DNA of 64,000 bases from CAYNXB01 sp964401045 (GTDB lineage Bacteria > Pseudomonadota > Alphaproteobacteria > Sphingomonadales > Sphingomonadaceae): the NCBI GenBank assembly GCA_964401045.1, contig CAYNXB010000005.1, positions 8,746 to 72,745 of the forward strand, given 5' to 3'. Positions 59,859-64,000 of this stretch are shown piece after piece. The notes under the pieces were generated by a model. That model had not been told where the DNA came from. It ran no database searches and worked only from the letters and a program-made list of their open reading frames with translations. The position numbers and the translations under genes are program-made. Every line of letters starts with the position of its first letter. Position 1 is the first letter of the stretch.

Positions 59859-61025
59859 ATGGAAAACTTCAGTCCCCGTTCGCTCGGCGGTTGCCGCAAC
59901 ATCGCGGATTTCCGCGCGCTCGCGCGCCGCAAGCTCCCGTTCCCGGTGTTCCACTACATCGACGGCGCGGCCGACGATGAAAAGACCAAGGCCCGCAACA
60001 CCGCCGCGTTCGACGATGTCGACCTGGTGCCGAAGGTGCTGGCGGGCGTGAACGAGATCGACACCTCGGCGACGATCCTCGGCAAGAAGACCCGCCTGCC
60101 GCTGATGCTCTCGCCTACGGCATTGCAGCGCCTGTTCCACTGGCAGGGCGAGCGTGCCGTAGCCGCGGCGGCCGAGAAGTTCGGCCTGTGGTTCGGTATC
60201 TCCAGCCTCGCCAGCGTGAGCATCGAGGAGATCGGCGCGCGCTATTCCTGCCCGAAGATCCTGCAATATTACTACCACAAGGACAAAGGCCTGAATGCCG
60301 CGCTGATCGAGCGGGCGCGGGCGGCGAAGTTCGATGCCATCGCGCTGACGGTCGACACGATCGTTTCAGGCAATCGCGAGCGCTGCATGGCGACCGGCTT
60401 CACCACCCCGCCCCGGATCACGCCAGCGAGCTTCCTCTCCTATGCGACCAAGCCGCGCTGGGCGCTCGACTACATGTTCCGCGAGAAGTTCGAGCTGCCG
60501 AACCTCTCCACCCACGTCGCCGAAGGCTCCAACTTCGCGATGTCGATCGCCGACTACTTCAACAAGATGCTGGACCCGTCGATGGACTGGAATGCCGCCG
60601 AGAAGCTGCGGGACGACTGGGGCGGCAAGTTCGTGCTCAAGGGCGTGATGGCGGTCGAGGATGCGAAGCGCGCGGCTTCGATCGGCGTCGATGCAATCAT
60701 GATCTCCAACCACGGCGGCCGGCAGCTCGACGGCAGCCGCGCGCCGTTCGACCAGCTTGCCGAGATCGTCGATGCAGTCGGCGACAAGATGGAGGTGATC
60801 CTCGACGGTGGCGTGCGCCGGGGCACGCATGTGCTCAAGGCGCTGAGCCTGGGCGCCAGCGCGGTCAGTGGCGGACGGCTCTATCTTTACGCGCTCGCCG
60901 CGGCGGGCCAGGCAGGCGTGGAGCGGGCGCTGGAACTGCTCGAGGGTGAGATCGTGCGCGACATGAAGCTGATGGGCGTCAAGAGCGTGGCCGAGTTGGG
61001 ACGTGACAATCTGCGCTGGCGCTAG
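59859..61025 (+). CDS. lldD: FMN-dependent alpha-hydroxy-acid dehydrogenase (L-lactate dehydrogenase type)
   Basis: A 388-aa flavoenzyme that oxidises L-lactate or a related 2-hydroxy acid and feeds electrons to quinone. FMN and substrate motifs are FHYIDGAADDE, LMLSPTALQRLFHWQGE, ALTVDTIVSGNRERC and the catalytic SNHGGRQLDGSRAPFD (active His near 280), then VILDGGVRRGTHVLKALSLGA. ATG 59859 has AGTGAGG upstream. Its TAG stop interlocks with the DUF202 TAG. Substrate is inferred. Confidence 0.9.
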   Translation: MENFSPRSLGGCRNIADFRALARRKLPFPVFHYIDGAADDEKTKARNTAAFDDVDLVPKVLAGVNEIDTSATILGKKTRLPLMLSPTALQRLFHWQGERAVAAAAEKFGLWFGISSLASVSIEEIGARYSCPKILQYYYHKDKGLNAALIERARAAKFDAIALTVDTIVSGNRERCMATGFTTPPRITPASFLSYATKPRWALDYMFREKFELPNLSTHVAEGSNFAMSIADYFNKMLDPSMDWNAAEKLRDDWGGKFVLKGVMAVEDAKRAASIGVDAIMISNHGGRQLDGSRAPFDQLAEIVDAVGDKMEVILDGGVRRGTHVLKALSLGASAVSGGRLYLYALAAAGQAGVERALELLEGEIVRDMKLMGVKSVAELGRDNLRWR

Positions 61026-61462
61026 CGACCGGCGATCCCGACCAGCACCGCCGCGCCGAGCACTACCAGGAAGCCGTTGAACAGCACCAGCACCCGGGCG
61101 GGCAGCGCGACCGTATCGGGGTCTGGCCGCAGCCGATTGCCGGTCAGCTCCCGCCAGATGCCCGCGACGAAGCAGAATTCCGAAAACACGATCAGCACGA
61201 TCGAGGCGGTTAGCACCAGCCATCCCGCAACCAGGCCTTCGAGCAGCGCCTGCGCACCAACGCCCGTGGCAAGCGCGGCCAGCCCGGTACGCATCCACGC
61301 GGCGTAAGTCCGTTCGGATGCGAGCAGAGTGCGGTCGGCGGCGAGCTTGGTTCGGCGGTCCGCACTCGATTCCTGCACCACCGCGCTGCCGACCAGCGTC
61401 TTGGCACTGTCTGCCAGCTTCTCCTGCGCCTTGGCGGCGCGTCGATCGGTCTTCGCTTCCAT
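61022..61462 (-). CDS. DUF202 (YidH-like) membrane protein
   Basis: A 146-aa protein with a hydrophilic N-terminus, the DUF202 motif LAADRTLLASERTYAAWMRTGLAALATGVG (about 41-70), and three membrane helices. The family also occurs fused to SPX domains but bacterial roles are unknown. It converges on lldD through the CTAG overlap. Confidence 0.9.
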   Translation of the reverse strand: MEAKTDRRAAKAQEKLADSAKTLVGSAVVQESSADRRTKLAADRTLLASERTYAAWMRTGLAALATGVGAQALLEGLVAGWLVLTASIVLIVFSEFCFVAGIWRELTGNRLRPDPDTVALPARVLVLFNGFLVVLGAAVLVGIAGR

Positions 61463-61559
61463 GCCCGGGCAACGCCCGAGGCATGAGCCGGTGCCCAGCT
61501 ATCGACGCTGGCGCGGCGGCGTTCTACAGTCCCGCCGAAGACCCCCCGAGGAGGATTCC

Positions 61560-62300
61560 ATGAAAGCCGCCGCCACTCTCACCGCGCTTGCCCTGATCTT
61601 CACCGCCATGCCCGCGGCTGCCCAGGAGCCGGCGCCCGCGATCACCGCAGCGGTTGCAGACGATGCACGCCCCGCCGTCGATCGCGAGCGTGACGTGCAC
61701 CGCAAACCGGCCGAAATCGTCGCGTTCGCGGGTGTGAAACCGGGCGATATCGTGGCCGAGATGCTGCCCGGCGGCGGTTACTATACGCGCATCCTGTCCA
61801 AGGCCGTCGGCCCGACCGGCAAGGTCTATGCGCTGGTCCCCGCGGCCTTTGCCAGCCGTCCGGGCGGGCTCGACGCGATCAACGCCATCGCCGCGCAATA
61901 TGGCAACGTCGAGGTGGTGACGACCGACCTGACCAAGTTCACCCTGCCCGAGCCGGCCGACGTGGTGTGGACGACCGAGAACTACCATGACTTCCACAAC
62001 GGCCCGACCGCCAACGTCGCGGGCGTCAACAGCTCGGCATTCGCGGTGCTCAAGCCCGGCGGGCTCTATTTCATCGAGGATCACGCGGCGAAAGACGGCA
62101 CCGGCATAACCGCGACTTCGACGCTCCACCGCATCGATCCCGCTGCCGCGATATCCGAGGCGACCACTGCTGGGTTCACCCTCGACGGACAATCGAACGC
62201 GCTCGCCAATCCCGCCGATCCAAAGGACGTCGGCGTGCGTGACCCCGCAGTTAAGGGCGAGACCGAAAAGTTCGCGCTGCGGTTCAAGAAGCCGGGGTGA
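61560..62300 (+). CDS. Exported class I SAM-methyltransferase-like protein
   Basis: A 246-aa protein. AGGAGG precedes ATG 61560. The first 21 residues (MKAAATLTALALIFTAMPAAA) form a convincing signal peptide. The rest follows a class I AdoMet fold: VKPGDIVAEMLPGGGYYTRILSKAVGPTGKVYALVP (motif I), VVTTDLTKFTLPEPADVVWTTENYHDF and LKPGGLYFIEDHAAKDG. AdoMet is not known in the periplasm, so the fold may have been reused or act before export. Family members with this layout are common in Sphingomonadales. Confidence 0.82.
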   Translation: MKAAATLTALALIFTAMPAAAQEPAPAITAAVADDARPAVDRERDVHRKPAEIVAFAGVKPGDIVAEMLPGGGYYTRILSKAVGPTGKVYALVPAAFASRPGGLDAINAIAAQYGNVEVVTTDLTKFTLPEPADVVWTTENYHDFHNGPTANVAGVNSSAFAVLKPGGLYFIEDHAAKDGTGITATSTLHRIDPAAAISEATTAGFTLDGQSNALANPADPKDVGVRDPAVKGETEKFALRFKKPG

Positions 62301-62335
62301 GGTTGCTCGTTCAGACCCCATGAGATCGTCGGAAG

Positions 62336-62860
62336 CTAATCGATCGCCCTCGCGCGGCGCTCCATCGCCGCGCGGAGCTGGCTTATTTTAAGATGCCTCT
62401 CTGACTGATCACATTCGGTCAGGTTGAGCGGAGGTGCCCACTCTCGAATTAGCGGTTTTTCGAGTGTTCCCGCCTCGAGTGTCAGCGCTACGGACAATAG
62501 AAGGTGCGCATGCATCCATCGATCCAACGCAATTTTCGAGGCCGGTTCCAAGCCCCAGGTCTTGAAAGAATTGTCTGCGCGATTTCGGAATGCCCGAACG
62601 TTCAAGCCCAGCTCTTTTTCGAGCAACGCTGCTAAACTCTTTCGAGGCGAATGATTGCGAGTGCCGCCCTTGAAATGACAGCGGCGGACAAGGCCGCCCG
62701 CACCGTCGGCCTTGCCGATATAAACCGGCCGTTCGAAGGCCACTTCCAAGCCTGGGAGCACGCTGCCCGATTTCAGGTAAAGCGCATAGAGACCGGGAGA
62801 ACGATCGAGGAAATGAAGAGAGCGGGCCTTACGGCTACCTGCCTCGAACAGTTCCTTCAC
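62336..62860 (-). CDS. GIY-YIG-domain protein
   Basis: A 174-aa protein from GTG 62860 (GAGG 5 nt upstream), 7 bp after the sdhA stop. The N-terminal half holds the GIY and YIG strands in PGLYALYLKSG and RPVYIGKADGAGG, followed by RCHFKGG. It lacks other recognised domains; the C-terminal half is helical (ALDRWMHAHLLLSVAL). GIY-YIG proteins include nucleases, but the full catalytic set (notably the late Glu) is not clear. Its base composition is visibly less GC-rich than its neighbours, a sign of later arrival. Confidence 0.78.
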   Translation of the reverse strand: MKELFEAGSRKARSLHFLDRSPGLYALYLKSGSVLPGLEVAFERPVYIGKADGAGGLVRRCHFKGGTRNHSPRKSLAALLEKELGLNVRAFRNRADNSFKTWGLEPASKIALDRWMHAHLLLSVALTLEAGTLEKPLIREWAPPLNLTECDQSERHLKISQLRAAMERRARAID

Positions 62861-62867
62861 ATCCGCC

Positions 62868-64000
62868 TCAGTACACCCGCTTCTTCGGCTCGATGTACGC
62901 CATATCATCGGTGAGCGTGTATTCGTGCACCGGCCGGTAATCGATCTTCACGTTGCCGCCCTGGCCGCCCCAGCCTTCGAACCACACGGCGGTGTGCTTC
63001 ATCCAGTTCTTGTCGTCGCGCTCGGGGAAGTCCTCATGCGCGTGGGCGCCGCGGCTTTCCTTGCGGTTTTGCGCGGAGTGCAAGGTCACGGTCGCCTGGG
63101 CGATCAGGTTGTCGAGCTCGAGAGTCTCGACCAGATCGGTGTTCCAGATCAGCGAACGGTCTGACACGCGGATATCCTGCATCGACTGGTAGATGTCCGA
63201 GAGCATCGCCTTGCCCTCCTGCATCAGCTTGTCGGTGCGGAAGACTGCGGCGTGCTGGCTCATGCAGCGCTGCATGTTGGTGCGGATCGCCGCGGTGGGC
63301 GAGCCGCCGTCCGCGTAGCGGAACTTGTCCAATCGCCCGAGTGCCAAGTCGGCGCTGTCCTTGGGCAGCGGTTCCTGCGCCGCGCCGGGCTTCAGCAGCT
63401 CGCGCACCCGATGCCCGGTGGCGCGGCCAAACACCACGAGATCGATCAGCGAGTTCGAGCCGAGGCGATTGGCCCCGTGGACCGAGACGCACGCCGCCTC
63501 GCCCACCGCGAACAGGCCCGGCACCACCGTTTCCGGGTTGCCGTCGGCGCCGATCGTGACGACTTCGCCGTGATAGTTCGTCGGGATGCCACCCATGTTG
63601 TAATGCACTGTCGGCACCACCGGCAGCGGCGCACGCGCCAGATCGACGCCCGCGAAGATCTTGCCGCTCTCGGTGATCCCCGGCAGCCGCTCGGCCAGTA
63701 CCTTGGGATCGATATGATCGAGGTGCAGCCAGATATGGTCCTTGTGCTCGCCGACCCCGCGGCCGTCGCGGATCTCCAGCGCCATCGAGCGGCTGACGAC
63801 GTCGCGGCTGGCGAGATCCTTCGCGCTCGGCGCGTAACGCTCCATGAAGCGCTCGCCTTCGGAATTGGTCAGGTAGCCGCCCTCGCCGCGCGCGCCTTCG
63901 GTGATCAGCACGCCCGCGCCGTAGATGCCGGTCGGGTGGAACTGGACGAACTCCATGTCCTGCAGCGCCAGTCCTGCGCGCAGCACCCTGCCGTTGCCGT
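62868..64000 (-). CDS. sdhA: Succinate dehydrogenase flavoprotein subunit, N-terminus cut by window edge
   Basis: SdhA oxidises succinate to fumarate in the TCA cycle and respiratory chain. The visible 377 or so codons are the C-terminal two thirds of a roughly 600-aa protein. Substrate-site residues are in FVQFHPTGIYGAGVLITEGARGEGG, FAD contact in SVHGANRLGSNSLIDLVVFGR, and the C-terminal helical domain ends YIEPKKRVY. sdhB, the usual next gene, does not follow on this strand; a GIY-YIG gene does. Confidence 0.96.
   Translation of the reverse strand, partial: GNGRVLRAGLALQDMEFVQFHPTGIYGAGVLITEGARGEGGYLTNSEGERFMERYAPSAKDLASRDVVSRSMALEIRDGRGVGEHKDHIWLHLDHIDPKVLAERLPGITESGKIFAGVDLARAPLPVVPTVHYNMGGIPTNYHGEVVTIGADGNPETVVPGLFAVGEAACVSVHGANRLGSNSLIDLVVFGRATGHRVRELLKPGAAQEPLPKDSADLALGRLDKFRYADGGSPTAAIRTNMQRCMSQHAAVFRTDKLMQEGKAMLSDIYQSMQDIRVSDRSLIWNTDLVETLELDNLIAQATVTLHSAQNRKESRGAHAHEDFPERDDKNWMKHTAVWFEGWGGQGGNVKIDYRPVHEYTLTDDMAYIEPKKRVY

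Overview
The window reads as high-GC chromosomal DNA of an alphaproteobacterium, most likely order Sphingomonadales (Erythrobacteraceae/Sphingomonadaceae type). The basis is the mix of gene families and their order: a PrsK/PrsR/exosortase-type sugar transferase locus, imuA-imuB with an alphaproteobacterial LexA box, zapA-6S RNA-formyl-THF cyclo-ligase, DUF2842, a branched-chain 2-oxoacid dehydrogenase set, and a gamma/alpha-fused 2-oxoacid:ferredoxin oxidoreductase. The genus cannot be fixed by reading alone. No phage, insertion sequence, rRNA operon, CRISPR array or plasmid function was seen; this is mostly core chromosome with a few accessory spots.

Layout. 0-8 kb: a SET-domain gene (cut by the edge) behind the SOS-mutagenesis pair imuB/imuA, a general-stress flavin protein, an APC amino-acid permease, panB, a DUF475/TerC-like membrane protein and a bile-acid-symporter-like carrier. 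8-15 kb: a tightly overlapping operon of a TIGR03013-type sugar transferase, histidine kinase PrsK, sigma-54 regulator PrsR and a TPR protein, which is the regulatory arm of an exosortase/PEP-CTERM exopolysaccharide system; the exosortase itself is not in the window. 15.9-18.4 kb: a short ModE-like regulator divergent from modABC, with a ModE-type palindrome between them. 18.4-21.8 kb: a translationally coupled pair, a cyanophycin-synthetase-like ATP-grasp protein lacking a functional Mur-ligase module and a GT4 glycosyltransferase. This is the least explained system here.

21.8-30 kb: tRNA-Leu, suhB, efp, small secreted proteins, an OPT transporter, a cell-wall pair (L,D-transpeptidase plus LytM), thiE, a DUF72 protein and a lipoprotein. 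30-35 kb: a central-carbon operon tkt-gap-pgk-fba. 35-37.5 kb: a short coiled-coil ORF in the ZauP position, zapA, 6S RNA, fau, DUF2842, tRNA-Asp. 37.6-41.3 kb: branched-chain 2-oxoacid dehydrogenase E1alpha/E1beta/E2, with a PEPVEG-type repeat inserted in frame in the E2 linker. 41.4-48.4 kb: thyA, tRNA-Pro, a second L,D-transpeptidase-like protein, purF, an SDR, PilZ, a cyclopropane-fatty-acid synthase-like enzyme and a YdjM-like membrane hydrolase. 48.5-57.6 kb: korAB, rppH, guaB-rsmB-TPR, DUF2200, bdhA and a zinc peptidase. 57.7-64 kb: a BlaI/M56 pair, lldD, DUF202, a secreted methyltransferase-like protein, a GIY-YIG gene and sdhA (cut by the edge).

Notable non-coding signals are a LexA box before imuA, the ModE-type palindrome, a BlaI-type palindrome, a 22-bp element repeated in the same orientation before two unrelated membrane-protein genes 42 kb apart, three tRNAs, 6S RNA and a few terminators. 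Three convergent gene pairs share a CTAG overlap in which both stop codons interlock.
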